A stretch of 64,000 nt of DNA, taken from NCBI GenBank assembly GCA_029689965.1, contig CP121450.1, positions 744,001 through 808,000 of the forward strand, written 5' to 3'. Below the pieces are notes generated by a model, which had not been told where the DNA came from, made no database searches, and saw nothing but the letters and a program-made list of their open reading frames with translations. The stretch's first letter is position 1, and every line of letters begins with the position of its first letter. This DNA comes from Curtobacterium flaccumfaciens (GTDB taxonomy: Bacteria > Actinomycetota > Actinomycetes > Actinomycetales > Microbacteriaceae). This document shows, piece by piece, positions 54,850 through 63,640 of this stretch. The position numbers were made by a program, and so were the translations under genes.

Positions 54850-55921
54850 ATGAACGCACCATCCGAGAAGGCATCCATGCTCGCCGGCCCGGTCGGGATC
54901 GGCACCCCGGAGACCTCAGTCGTCCGGACCGACGCACCGACACCACCGGATGCACATCACAAGACCTTCTGGTCGCAGCTGAAGGCATCGATGGCGATGT
55001 TCAGCAACCCGCGGTCCGCGACGGGGTTGATCATCCTCGCCGTGTTCGTCCTGGTAGCGATCTTCGCACCGCTGATCGCCCGACCGACCCGAACTCGCAG
55101 AACCTCAACGACGCGTTACAGTCGCCGTCAATCCACCACCTGCTCGGCACCACCCACATCGGGCAGGACGTCTTCAGCCAGCTCGTCTACGGGACCCGTG
55201 GCGTGCTCGTCGTCGGGTTCCTGGCGACGATCATGGCGACGGTCGTCGCGATCGCGGTCGGCGTCACCGCCGGGTACCTGCGCGGGTGGAAGAGCGAATC
55301 GCTCTCGGCGCTGTCCAACGTGTTCCTCGTCATCCCGGGCCTGCCGCTCATGATCATCGTGGCCTCGCAGTTCCAGAACCCGCCGCTGTGGGTCATCGCC
55401 GCTGTGCTCGGGTTCACCGGCTGGGCGTGGGGGCACGTGTGCTCCGCGCACAGACGATGTCCCTCCGCAACCGTGACTTCATCCAGGCGGCACGTGCGAA
55501 CGGTGAGCCGCTGCACCGCATCATCCTGGTCGAGATGCTGCCGAACCTCATGGCGATCATCGCCTCGAGCTTCGTCGGCACCATGACAGCGGCCGTGCTC
55601 GGCCTGACCACCCTCGCCTTCATCGGCGTGATCCCGGTGTCGAACCTGAACTGGGGCACGATCCTGTTCTGGGCGCAGCAGAACAACGCGTTCCCCGACT
55701 ACTGGTGGTGGTACGTCCCCGCCGGACTCTGCATCGCCCTGCTCGGCGTCGCGCTGTCGCTGGTCAACTTCGGCATCGACGAGTACGTCAACCCGCGGCT
55801 CCGTTCCGCGGGCGAGCGGGCACGCGCCATGCGCAAGCGCGGCCTCAACGTCAACGCCGCGGTCACGCAGGTCCGCTCGGTGCCCGCGTCCACCGACACC
55901 GCGGCAGGAGAACGCGAATGA
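54850..55921 (+). CDS. ABC importer permease, DppC type (two frameshifts)
   Basis: ATG 54850 starts MNAPSEKASMLAGPVGIGTP, and the first helix is LIILAVFVLVAIFAPLIA. Breaks near 55082 and 55437 connect to HHLLGTTHIGQDVFSQLVYG, LVVGFLATIMATVVAIAVGV and SLRNRDFIQAARANGEPLHR (EAA loop). LCIALLGVALSLVNFGIDEY, near the C-terminus, is the typical DppC ending. About 358 residues. Its stop overlaps the GH3 start as ATGA. Confidence 0.88.
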
Positions 55922-58196
55922 GCACCGTCACCGACACCGCCGATGCCGACCCGACGACGGCAGTACTTCCGTACCAAGACCCGAACCTCACCACCGCCGA
56001 ACGCGTCGAGGACCTCCTCGCGCGGATGAGCGTGGAGGAGAAGATCGGGCAGATGCTGCAGCTCGACGCCCGGGACGACCTGCGCGACCACGTGCTCGGA
56101 CGGCACGTCGGCTCGATCCTGCACACGTCGCCGGAGCGCATCCTCGAAGCGAACCGGCTCACGGCGGAGACCCGCCTGCGGATCCCACTGCTCGTCGGCG
56201 AGGACTGCATCCACGGCCACTCGTTCTGGCCCGGAGCGACCATCTACCCGACGCAGCTCGGCATGGCCGCCTCGTGGGACCCTGAACTCGTCGAACGGGT
56301 GGCCCGCGCGACCGCGGAAGAGGTCTCCGCCACCGGCGTCCACTGGACCTTCTCGCCCGTGCTCTGCATCGCCAGGGACCTGCGGTGGGGCCGCGTCAGT
56401 GAGACGTTCGGCGAGGACCCGTTCCTCATCGGCGAGCTCGCCAGCGCCATGGTCCGCGGTTACCAGGGACACGGTCTCAGTGACCCGACGGCGATCCTCG
56501 CGACCGCCAAGCACTTCGCCGGCTACTCGGAGACGCAGGGCGGCCGCGACGCCAGCGAGGCCGACATCTCCCACCGCAAGCTCCGCAGCTGGTTCCTGCC
56601 GCCCTTCGAACGGGTCGCCCGCGAGGGGTGCCGCACCTTCATGCTCGGCTACCAGAGCATCGACGGCGTGCCGATCACCGTCAACGACTGGCTCCTGAAC
56701 GACGTGCTCCGCGGCGAGTGGGGCTACACGGGCACGCTCATCACGGACTGGGACAACGTCGGCCGCATGGTCTGGGAGCAGCAGGTCCAGCCCGACCACG
56801 CACACGCGGCCGCTGCGGCCGTCACCGCAGGCAACGACATGGTGATGACCACGCCGCGGTTCTACGAAGGCGCGCTCGACGCCGTCGCGCAGGGGCTGCT
56901 CGACGAGGACGCGTTCGACGCGGCGGTGGGCCGTATCCTCACGCTCAAGTTCGACCTCGGACTGTTCGAGGACCCTCGCCTCCCCACCGACGACCTCGAA
57001 CGCGTCATCGGGAGTGCCCCGAACGCGGCGCTCAACCTCGAGATCGCACGTCGGTCGATCGTGCTCCTCAGCAACGACGGCACTCTGCCCCTGAGCGAGT
57101 CCGCTCGGCGTCGGGTCGCCCTCGTCGGCCCGCTGGCCGACGACGCGCAGACGCAGCTCGGCGACTGGGCGGGCGGGTCCGGTCAGGCCGGATGGCTGCA
57201 GGGACAACCGCGCTCCATGATCACCACCGTCCTGGACGGGTTGCGCAGCATCGGCGACTGGACCGTCGAGCACGCTCGAGGAGCCGAGATCCTCACGCTC
57301 GAGGAGGACCCCCAGGGGGCGACCTTCCCGGACGGTCAGCCCCGGCCGCCGGTGGTCGTGCCCGCGGCGCCGGACCAGGCCCTCATCGACGAGGCAGTCG
57401 CCGCCGCGGAGTCGTCGGACGTCGTCGTCGCGGTCGTCGGCGACCGCATCGAACTCGTGGGAGAGGGCCGCTCGACCGCGACACTGGAACTCGTCGGCGG
57501 CCAGGTCGCGCTCCTCGACGCGGTGATCGCGACCGGGAAGCCCGTCGTCGTGGTCCTCCTCGCCTCGAAGCCACTCGTGCTCCCGCCGTCGGTGGAGCAC
57601 GCCGCGGCCGTGGTCTGGGCGGCGAACCCGGGCATGCTCGGCGGTCAGGCGCTCGCCGAGATCCTCTCCGGGCGGGTCGAACCGACCGGCCGTCTTCCGA
57701 TCTCCTTCGCGCGCCACGTCGGCCAGCAGCCGACCTACTACAACCAGATCCGCGGTCAGCACGGCGACCGGTACGCGGACCTCACCCAGACGCCGGCGTG
57801 GAGCTTCGGCGAAGGGCTCTCGTACACGACCGTCGAGTACGCGGACCTGGCGCTCGCGCAGACCGAGGTCGGTGCGGGCGACACCGTCGTCGCCGAGGTC
57901 ACGGTCCGCAACACCGGGGTCCGGCGCACGCTGGAGACGGTGCAGCTTTACGTCCGTGACGTCATCACGAGCGCGAGCTGGGCGGACAAGGAGCTCAAGG
58001 CGTTCCGGCAGGTCGAGCTGGCGGCGGGGGAGTCGGCACGGGTGCGGTTGGAGCTCCCGGTCGCGGACTGCTCGATCGTCGACGGCGCCGGGTCCGTCGG
58101 GTCGAGCCGGGTGCGTTCGAGGTGCTCGTCGGCCCGTCCTCCCGGCCGGCGGACCTGGAGGCGGCACGCTTCGTCGTGACGGGGACGGAGCGCTGA
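55918..58196 (+). CDS. Beta-glucosidase-type glycoside hydrolase family 3 (late frameshift)
   Basis: ATG 55918 starts a cytosolic GH3 enzyme of about 758 residues with no signal peptide. DLLARMSVEEKIGQMLQLDA opens the barrel; RDLRWGRVSETFGEDPFLIG and KHFAGYSETQGGRDASEADI are conserved, and the nucleophile is the Asp of LITDWDNVG near residue 277. The second domain (SSDVVVAVVGDRIELVGEGR) and a fibronectin-III-like end (TVEYADLALAQTEV) follow. A break near 58110 joins to VEPGAFEVLVGPSSRPADLE and the stop at 58196. It probably splits the imported oligosaccharide into monosaccharides. Confidence 0.93.
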
Positions 58197-58425
58197 CGAG
58201 CAGGGATCGGGTCAGCCGAGCGGCCGTGGGCATCCGTCGACAGCGTGCCCACCTGGAAGGACCGGTCTGGAGGCACGGCTCGCGTCTCGACACGCACGTC
58301 CGGTCCCAGCCCGGTCGCCACCACGGCGACGCGACAACGCGATGACGAGGGTGTCGATCACCGTGGGCACGTCGTACCCCTTCGACGAGACCGGAGACGC
58401 ACAGGAGCCGCACTAGGCTCGGGGC

Positions 58426-59451
58426 GTGCCGAGCCGGAGCAGTGCCCGTCTGAGCGACGTCGCGCACGCGGCGGGTGTCTCGCTGTCCACGGCGTCGAAG
58501 GCGCTCCGCGGCGGCGGGCGCATCTCCGCGGCGACGCGCGAGCGCGTGCGGGCTGCGGCGGACCGGCTCGACTTCCGGCCGGACGCGCTCGCACGGTCGT
58601 TCGCAGAGGGGCGCAGCGGCACGATCGGCGTGCTCACCCGGCGCGCGGCGAACACCTTCGCGCGGCCGGTGACCATCGGCGCCGTGCTGCAGCTCGGCGA
58701 CCAGCACCAGGCGGCGCTCGTGTACGACGGGGACGTCCGGACGAGCAGCGCGATGACCGACAGCATCCGAGAGCTGCAGGCCCGCCGGATCGACGGCCTG
58801 CTCGTGATCGGCGACGGGCACGAGCACGAGTCGCCCTCGTTGACGCACCACTTCGACGTGCCGGTCACGTACGTGTTCACCGCGTCCGACGACCCGGCCG
58901 ACGTGATGTGGCTGCCGGACAACCGCCGTGCCGGGGAGCTCGCCGCCCGGCACCTCGTCGAGCGCGGCGCGCGCCGGGTCGTGCACGTGACCGGGCCGGC
59001 CGACAGCATCGCGGTGCAGCGACGCGAGGAGGGGATGCGCACGGCGCTCGCCGTGGCCGCGGCCGGCACGTCCGCGGGGGCGTCCCTGGTCGAGCCGGTC
59101 CGGCGCGGCGACTGGAGCCGGGCGTGGGGAGCAGCGGCCGCACGCGATCTGCTCGATGCGGGCACCGGGTTCGACGCCGTGTTCTGCGGCAACGACCACA
59201 TCGCCTTCGGGATGCTCGGCGTCCTGGCGGCGGCGGGCGTGCGGGTGCCCGACGACGTGCAGGTCGTGGGGGTCGACAACTGGGAGGGCGTCGCGATGGA
59301 GGACCTGGAGCGCCGTCGTGAACTGACCTCGGTCGACCTCGGTCTCATGCAGCTCGGCCGTCTGGGGGCGGGCGACCTGGTGGACCCGGAGCGCTCGGCC
59401 GGTGAGCACGAGGCGCCCGCCTGGCTCGTGCAGGGCGCCTCGACGCGCTGA
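58426..59451 (+). CDS. LacI family transcriptional regulator
   Basis: This intact 341-residue regulator starts at GTG 58426. The helix-turn-helix is SDVAHAAGVSLSTASKALRG in residues 10-29, followed by the hinge AADRLDFRPDALARSFAEGR. The periplasmic-binding-protein-like effector domain includes DGLLVIGDGHE, DAVFCGNDHIAFGMLGVLAA and DVQVVGVDNWEG. It most likely binds the palindrome at 59521 and perhaps that at 63581. The inducer should be a mono- or disaccharide from glycan breakdown. Confidence 0.93.
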   Translation: MPSRSSARLSDVAHAAGVSLSTASKALRGGGRISAATRERVRAAADRLDFRPDALARSFAEGRSGTIGVLTRRAANTFARPVTIGAVLQLGDQHQAALVYDGDVRTSSAMTDSIRELQARRIDGLLVIGDGHEHESPSLTHHFDVPVTYVFTASDDPADVMWLPDNRRAGELAARHLVERGARRVVHVTGPADSIAVQRREEGMRTALAVAAAGTSAGASLVEPVRRGDWSRAWGAAAARDLLDAGTGFDAVFCGNDHIAFGMLGVLAAAGVRVPDDVQVVGVDNWEGVAMEDLERRRELTSVDLGLMQLGRLGAGDLVDPERSAGEHEAPAWLVQGASTR

Positions 59452-59476
59452 CGTTCTGCACTGCACCATCGCGTGG

Positions 59477-59538
59477 TTGACACCCGCTCCACGGCGTGGT
59501 TTCCTCGCTGCCAACCCGAATGCGAAACCGGTTTCGCA
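59477..59538 (+). promoter_or_regulatory. Promoter element and LacI-type operator before the Tat glycosidases
   Basis: TTGACA at 59477-59482 is a consensus -35; the -10 is weak. TGCGAAACCGGTTTCGCA at 59521-59538 is a perfect 18-bp palindrome with the central CG typical of LacI-family operators. It lies downstream of the promoter and 36 bases before the start codon, a repressing position. Confidence 0.75.
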
Positions 59539-59574
59539 TCCTCGAGCCGGATGATTCGATCAAGGGAGATCGAC

Positions 59575-60615
59575 GTGGCAGGAGCAGCAGGGAACAACGG
59601 TCTCGCGCGCGGGATCGGACGTCGAGGATTCCTCCTCGGCGCCGGCGGGGTCGCGCTCGCGGCGGCGGTACCGTGGCAGGTCGCGATGCGACCCGAGCGT
59701 GCGGCCGCGGCGGCGGACATCACGCGGTGGGGCGTCTGCGGGCACGCCCCGTTCATCGACTCGACGTCGTACCCGGCCTCCAGCGCGGCGGACCAGATCC
59801 GTCTCGCCGGGACGCTCGGGGCGGGCGACTACCGGGTGGACTGGAAGATCCCGGCCGAGAGCAGCGCCTCGGCCATCGACTGGAGCTGGTACGACTCCGT
59901 CGTGGCCACGTCGATCGACGCAGGCATCGAGCTCATGGCGATCCTGACCAGGGACTCCGACGTCCAGCAGAGCGAGTCCTGGTGGCAGGACCGCACCTCA
60001 CTGCTCGTGTCGCGGTACGCCGGACGCATCCCCTACTACCAGATCCTCAACGAAGCGGACGGCTCGGCGATCAGCGGCCCGGACGTCGACGGCTCCGATC
60101 CCGGGCAGTACCCGGACGAGCGGTACGAGCCCGTGCTCACGAGCATGCGGACGGTGCAGGCGGGGGTGCGGGCCGCCGACTCGCACGCCCGCACCGTCGT
60201 CAACATCACCTGGAAGCACACCGGGTTCCTCGACCGGCTGCGCACGGACGGGTTCGGTCACGACGTGATGGGCCTCGACTGGTACTGGGGGACCGACGAC
60301 ATGCTGTCGGTGCTCGACGTGATGGACGGGTTCGACCAGGGCGAGATCCTCGTCACCGAACTCGACATCGAGAACGGCACCCAGACCGCGTCCGAGAGCG
60401 ACCAGGCCGCCTACCTGTCCACGGCGATCGGTGCGCTGCGGTCGTCCGCACCCGCCAAGGTGCACGGCGTGTACGTGTACGAGCTGCTCGACCAGCCGGA
60501 CCGCGACACCGACCAGCAGCGACACTACGGCCTCGTCGACGTCGCACCCGACGGCACCTGGGGCACTCGCAAGCAGGCGTTCGGCACCTACAGCGGGATC
60601 ATCCAGGCCGGCTGA
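59575..60615 (+). CDS. Tat-exported clan-A glycoside hydrolase
   Basis: GTG 59575 is chosen because AAGGGAGA (59562-59569) precedes it. GIGRRGFLLGAGGVALAAAV is a Tat signal, with cleavage expected near the AAAAAD region at about residue 43. The mature TIM-barrel part shows YYQILNEADG, with the Asn-Glu acid/base of clan GH-A, and ILVTELDIENG, with the nucleophile Glu. DVMGLDWYWG and GVYVYELLDQPD fit the barrel strands. The exact family (GH5-, GH39- or GH113-like) cannot be fixed by eye. The gene is intact and followed by a second, larger Tat glycosidase. Confidence 0.75.
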   Translation: MAGAAGNNGLARGIGRRGFLLGAGGVALAAAVPWQVAMRPERAAAAADITRWGVCGHAPFIDSTSYPASSAADQIRLAGTLGAGDYRVDWKIPAESSASAIDWSWYDSVVATSIDAGIELMAILTRDSDVQQSESWWQDRTSLLVSRYAGRIPYYQILNEADGSAISGPDVDGSDPGQYPDERYEPVLTSMRTVQAGVRAADSHARTVVNITWKHTGFLDRLRTDGFGHDVMGLDWYWGTDDMLSVLDVMDGFDQGEILVTELDIENGTQTASESDQAAYLSTAIGALRSSAPAKVHGVYVYELLDQPDRDTDQQRHYGLVDVAPDGTWGTRKQAFGTYSGIIQAG

Positions 60616-60670
60616 CGTCACCAGACCAGACCGCGGGCGACGGTGCCCGCGGCGAGCACAGGAGCACATC

Positions 60671-63430
60671 ATGAAACGCAGGACATTCCTGTCCGCATCG
60701 GCGGCGTCCGCCGGACTCGTCATCGCCCCGCGGGTCCTCGAGGGCGGCTCGACCGTCCCCGCCGCCGCGGCCGCCGGTCCGTCCGGGCACGGGCACGGGC
60801 ACGACACAGCCGTCGCCGCCTCGAACGTGTTCGTCGAGCCGGCCCGTCCGCGACTCACCATCCCCGGTGCGCAGGCGGGCGACGTGGTCACCGTGACGGC
60901 GACCCTGCCCGGCGGTGACGTCGCCTGGAAGGGCACCGTCCGGGTGGCGAGCGCGAAGACCGCACAGGTCGCCGTCCCGGTCGGTCGCGGCTACTACGAC
61001 ATCGCCTACTCGATCGCCCGCGGCACCGGCACGGCCGCGGCGTCGGACTCGTTCTGCGTGCTGAGCCGCCTCGGGCGCACGGTGCCCGGGCTCGGGGTCA
61101 ACACGCACTTCGGGTTCACGGACAGCGCGTGGCAGCCGGAGGTCCTCGCGCCCCTGGTGGCGACGGCGGGCATCGCGACCGTGCGCGACACCGAGGAGTG
61201 GGGCGGGGCCGAGCCGACGAAGGGCGTGTACGACTTCACGGACTACCGGACCTACCGGCAGGTGCTCGTGCGGAACGGGCTCACCGACCTGCCGGTGCTC
61301 AGCTTCAACAACGCGAACTACGACGGCGGTGCCACGCCGTACACCGACGAGGGACGGGCCGGGTTCGCGCAGTACGCGGTGCACCTCGTCGCGCAGAACC
61401 CCCACGTCGAGTACGTCGAGGTGTTCAACGAGTGGAACAGCCCGACGTTCGGTGACCGCGGGGACGGGCCGGCCGACTGCCGCTCCGACTACTACTTCCT
61501 GCTGCTCCAGGCCACCGTGACCGAGCTCAGGAAGCACTACCCGAAGCTCAAGTACGTGGCGCCGGCGACCTCGGGCGTCCCGATCGACTGGCTGAAGGAC
61601 GTGTTCGACCGTGGCGGCCTCGACTACCTCGACGCGGTCTCGATCCACCCGTACTGCTACCCGGCGGCACCCGACCAGCTGGCGCAGCAGGTCTCCCAGG
61701 TCCAGCAGCTCATCGGTACCTACGGCAAGCGGCGGGACGTGTGGATCACCGAGCTCGGCTGGACGAGTGCGGACACGCAGCTGTCCGTCGACACGCGGTA
61801 CCAGGCGTCGTACGCCGTGCAGGGGGCCGCGGCCGCCTACGCCTCCGGCGTGAAGGACTTCTTCTGGTACGACTTCATGGACGACGGCACCTCGGCGAGC
61901 GACACCGAGGACAACTTCGGCATGGTCGCGACCGTGGCGGACGGGAGCACCCGTCCGAAGCCGGTCTACGTCGCCTACGCCAACCTCGCCCGCCAGCTCG
62001 CGTCCGGACACCGGGCGAGCTCGCCGACCGGTCTGGTGCAGGACGCCCCGCCACCGGGGTGTCGCGTGTGGCACTGCCCGGCGGGGGCGGTCGAACTGGA
62101 TGCTCTGGGCAGTGGAACCCACCGCGTTCGCCGTGCGGGCGGCGACGCGCGTGACGTACACGGACACGTACGGTGCGACCGCGCGCCTCACCCCGGCCGA
62201 CGGGGTCGTGTCGCTCACCCTCGGGCCGGAACCGGTCTACGTCGCCTCGGTGCTGCCGCTCGCGGTGGCCAGCGCGGCACGGCACGAACTCGCCGCGCAC
62301 GACGCCAAGCGTGGCGACCGGCTCACCGCGACGTGGACCGTCCGCAACCCCGGCTCGCGCCGGACCACGGCTCGGCTCGAGGTCGCCGGCGCGGCGGTCG
62401 TGTCCGTCGACGTCCCGGCACGGAAGACGGTGACGAAGGAGGTGTCCTTCGGGCAGGCGGCGACGCTCGGCCGGCGGACCGTGCACGCGAGCGTCACCGA
62501 GTCGGGCCGGACGGTCGCGGAGCTGATCGCCGAGTACGGCGTGACGGAGCCCGTGACCCTGTCGGCGCTGCACGTGCTCGCCGACGGCAGGGACCAGCTG
62601 CGCATCCGGCTCGAGAACGGGAGCGCCACCACGCAGAGCATCGGCTCCCTGGCGTGGACGATCGGCACGATCACCGGGAGCGCCTCGGACATCACCGTCG
62701 ACGCCGGCGCCACCGTCGACAGGCTCGTGGACGTGTCCGGGCTCACCGCGAAGACGCCGTACACCGTGACGGCGGGGTCCGCCGACGGCTCGACGCTCAC
62801 CGCGAGCGGCAGCGTCGTGCTCGTGGCCGCCGCCGACCTCCTGCACGTCCCCCGGAGGACGATCACGGTCGACGGCACGAACGAGCTGTCCGGCACCACG
62901 CCGACGGGCAGCCTGACCGACGCGAACAGCAACGTCGTGATCACCGGGTACAACGGGGCGTCGGACCTGTCGGGCGACTTCTGGCTGACGTACGACGACG
63001 AGCGGCTCTACCTCACGGTCGCCGTCACGGACGACGTGCAGCACGCCACGGCGACGGCCGACCAGATCTGGCAGAACGACTCCGTGCAGTACTCGGTGAG
63101 CGCCGGTACCCCGGGGAGGCGTCGAGCTGGGACGAGATCGGGGCCTCCCTGGTCGGGTCCGACGTCGTGACCTGGCGCTGGTCGGGTCCTGCCGTGGGGC
63201 CGTTGGCACCGGGGGCGGTCGCCGTCTCGCGGAGCGGAACGGTCACGACCTACGAGGCGGGGATGGCCTGGGACGACCTCGGCATCGACCCGTCCGGCGG
63301 TCTGGTGAGCTTCTCGATGGTCGTGAACGACAACGACGGCGCCGGCCGCAAGGGCTACATCGAATGGGCGTCTGGCATCGGCAACGGCAAGGACTCCGCC
63401 CTGTTCCGGGGTTTCGTCCTGGACGCCTGA
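60671..63430 (+). CDS. Tat-exported multidomain glycosidase with CBM9-like C-terminus (frameshifts)
   Basis: ATG 60671 starts MKRRTFLSASAASAGLVIAP, a Tat signal. A short beta domain precedes a GH-A barrel (GH39-like) with YVEVFNEWNSP near residue 250 and DVWITELGWTS near residue 355 as acid/base and nucleophile. Breaks near 62050 and 62095 lead into a beta-rich region (YTDTYGATARLTPADGVVSL, GDRLTATWTVRNPGSRRTTA). The C-terminus resembles CBM9: GDFWLTYDDERLYLTVAVTD, DQIWQNDSVQYSVSAG and, after another break near 63110, SFSMVVNDNDGAGRKGYIEW. About 919 residues. It should attack plant or microbial polysaccharide outside the cell. Confidence 0.8.
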   Translation: MKRRTFLSASAASAGLVIAPRVLEGGSTVPAAAAAGPSGHGHGHDTAVAASNVFVEPARPRLTIPGAQAGDVVTVTATLPGGDVAWKGTVRVASAKTAQVAVPVGRGYYDIAYSIARGTGTAAASDSFCVLSRLGRTVPGLGVNTHFGFTDSAWQPEVLAPLVATAGIATVRDTEEWGGAEPTKGVYDFTDYRTYRQVLVRNGLTDLPVLSFNNANYDGGATPYTDEGRAGFAQYAVHLVAQNPHVEYVEVFNEWNSPTFGDRGDGPADCRSDYYFLLLQATVTELRKHYPKLKYVAPATSGVPIDWLKDVFDRGGLDYLDAVSIHPYCYPAAPDQLAQQVSQVQQLIGTYGKRRDVWITELGWTSADTQLSVDTRYQASYAVQGAAAAYASGVKDFFWYDFMDDGTSASDTEDNFGMVATVADGSTRPKPVYVAYANLARQLASGHRASSPTGLVQDAPPPGCRVWHCPAGAVELDALGSGTHRVRRAGGDARDVHGHVRCDRAPHPGRRGRVAHPRAGTGLRRLGAAARGGQRGTARTRRARRQAWRPAHRDVDRPQPRLAPDHGSARGRRRGGRVRRRPGTEDGDEGGVLRAGGDARPADRARERHRVGPDGRGADRRVRRDGARDPVGAARARRRQGPAAHPARERERHHAEHRLPGVDDRHDHRERLGHHRRRRRHRRQARGRVRAHREDAVHRDGGVRRRLDAHRERQRRARGRRRPPARPPEDDHGRRHERAVRHHADGQPDRREQQRRDHRVQRGVGPVGRLLADVRRRAALPHGRRHGRRAARHGDGRPDLAERLRAVLGERRYPGEASSWDEIGASLVGSDVVTWRWSGPAVGPLAPGAVAVSRSGTVTTYEAGMAWDDLGIDPSGGLVSFSMVVNDNDGAGRKGYIEWASGIGNGKDSALFRGFVLDA

Positions 63431-63453
63431 CGCCTGACGCCTGACGCCTGACG
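63422..63453 (+). repeat. Four tandem 7-bp repeats (GACGCCT) over a stop codon
   Basis: Four perfect copies of GACGCCT and a partial fifth span the end of the glycosidase gene. Each junction makes a TGA, and since the unit is seven bases the four TGAs (63428, 63435, 63442, 63449) cover all three frames. Confidence 0.85.
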
Positions 63454-63459
63454 GCCCGG

Positions 63460-63500
63460 CCCATCTGCCCGATGTCCGGCATGCGACACCGGGCGGATGG
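63460..63500 (+). terminator. Possible hairpin terminator
   Basis: CCCATCTGCCCG and CGGGCGGATGGG pair with one bulge on each side around a loop of about 18 bases. It follows the glycosidase stop by about 30 bases and has no T run. Confidence 0.45.
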
Positions 63501-63550
63501 GCGGTGCCCGGCCGCCTCGGCACCGTTGCACAACGGAACGGTCACGGCGA

Positions 63551-63598
63551 TTGACAAGTCGGGAACGGCGTCGCATAGTTTGGACAAGCGCTTGTTCA
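63551..63598 (+). promoter_or_regulatory. Promoter with overlapping LacI-type operator
   Basis: TTGACA (63551-63556), a 17-base spacer and CATAGT (63574-63579) form a good sigma-70-type promoter. TGGACAAGCGCTTGTTCA (63581-63598), with a perfect 12-bp palindrome core and central CG, covers the expected transcription start, as expected for LacI-type repression of the sugar-binding protein gene. Confidence 0.78.
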
Positions 63599-63640
63599 CC
63601 TCGAATCCAGCGCACCGAAACGATGACGAAGGAGTTCTCA

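Noticed and set aside
58197..58425. Minus-strand ORF between GH3 and LacI
   Set aside because: Its 109 codons have no start signal or recognisable motif and run antisense to the GH3 end.
55699..59514. A 1271-codon minus-strand open frame
   Set aside because: It is antisense to GH3 and LacI genes with clear motifs, and its composition is the Arg/Val/Asp-rich pattern of high-GC shadow frames.
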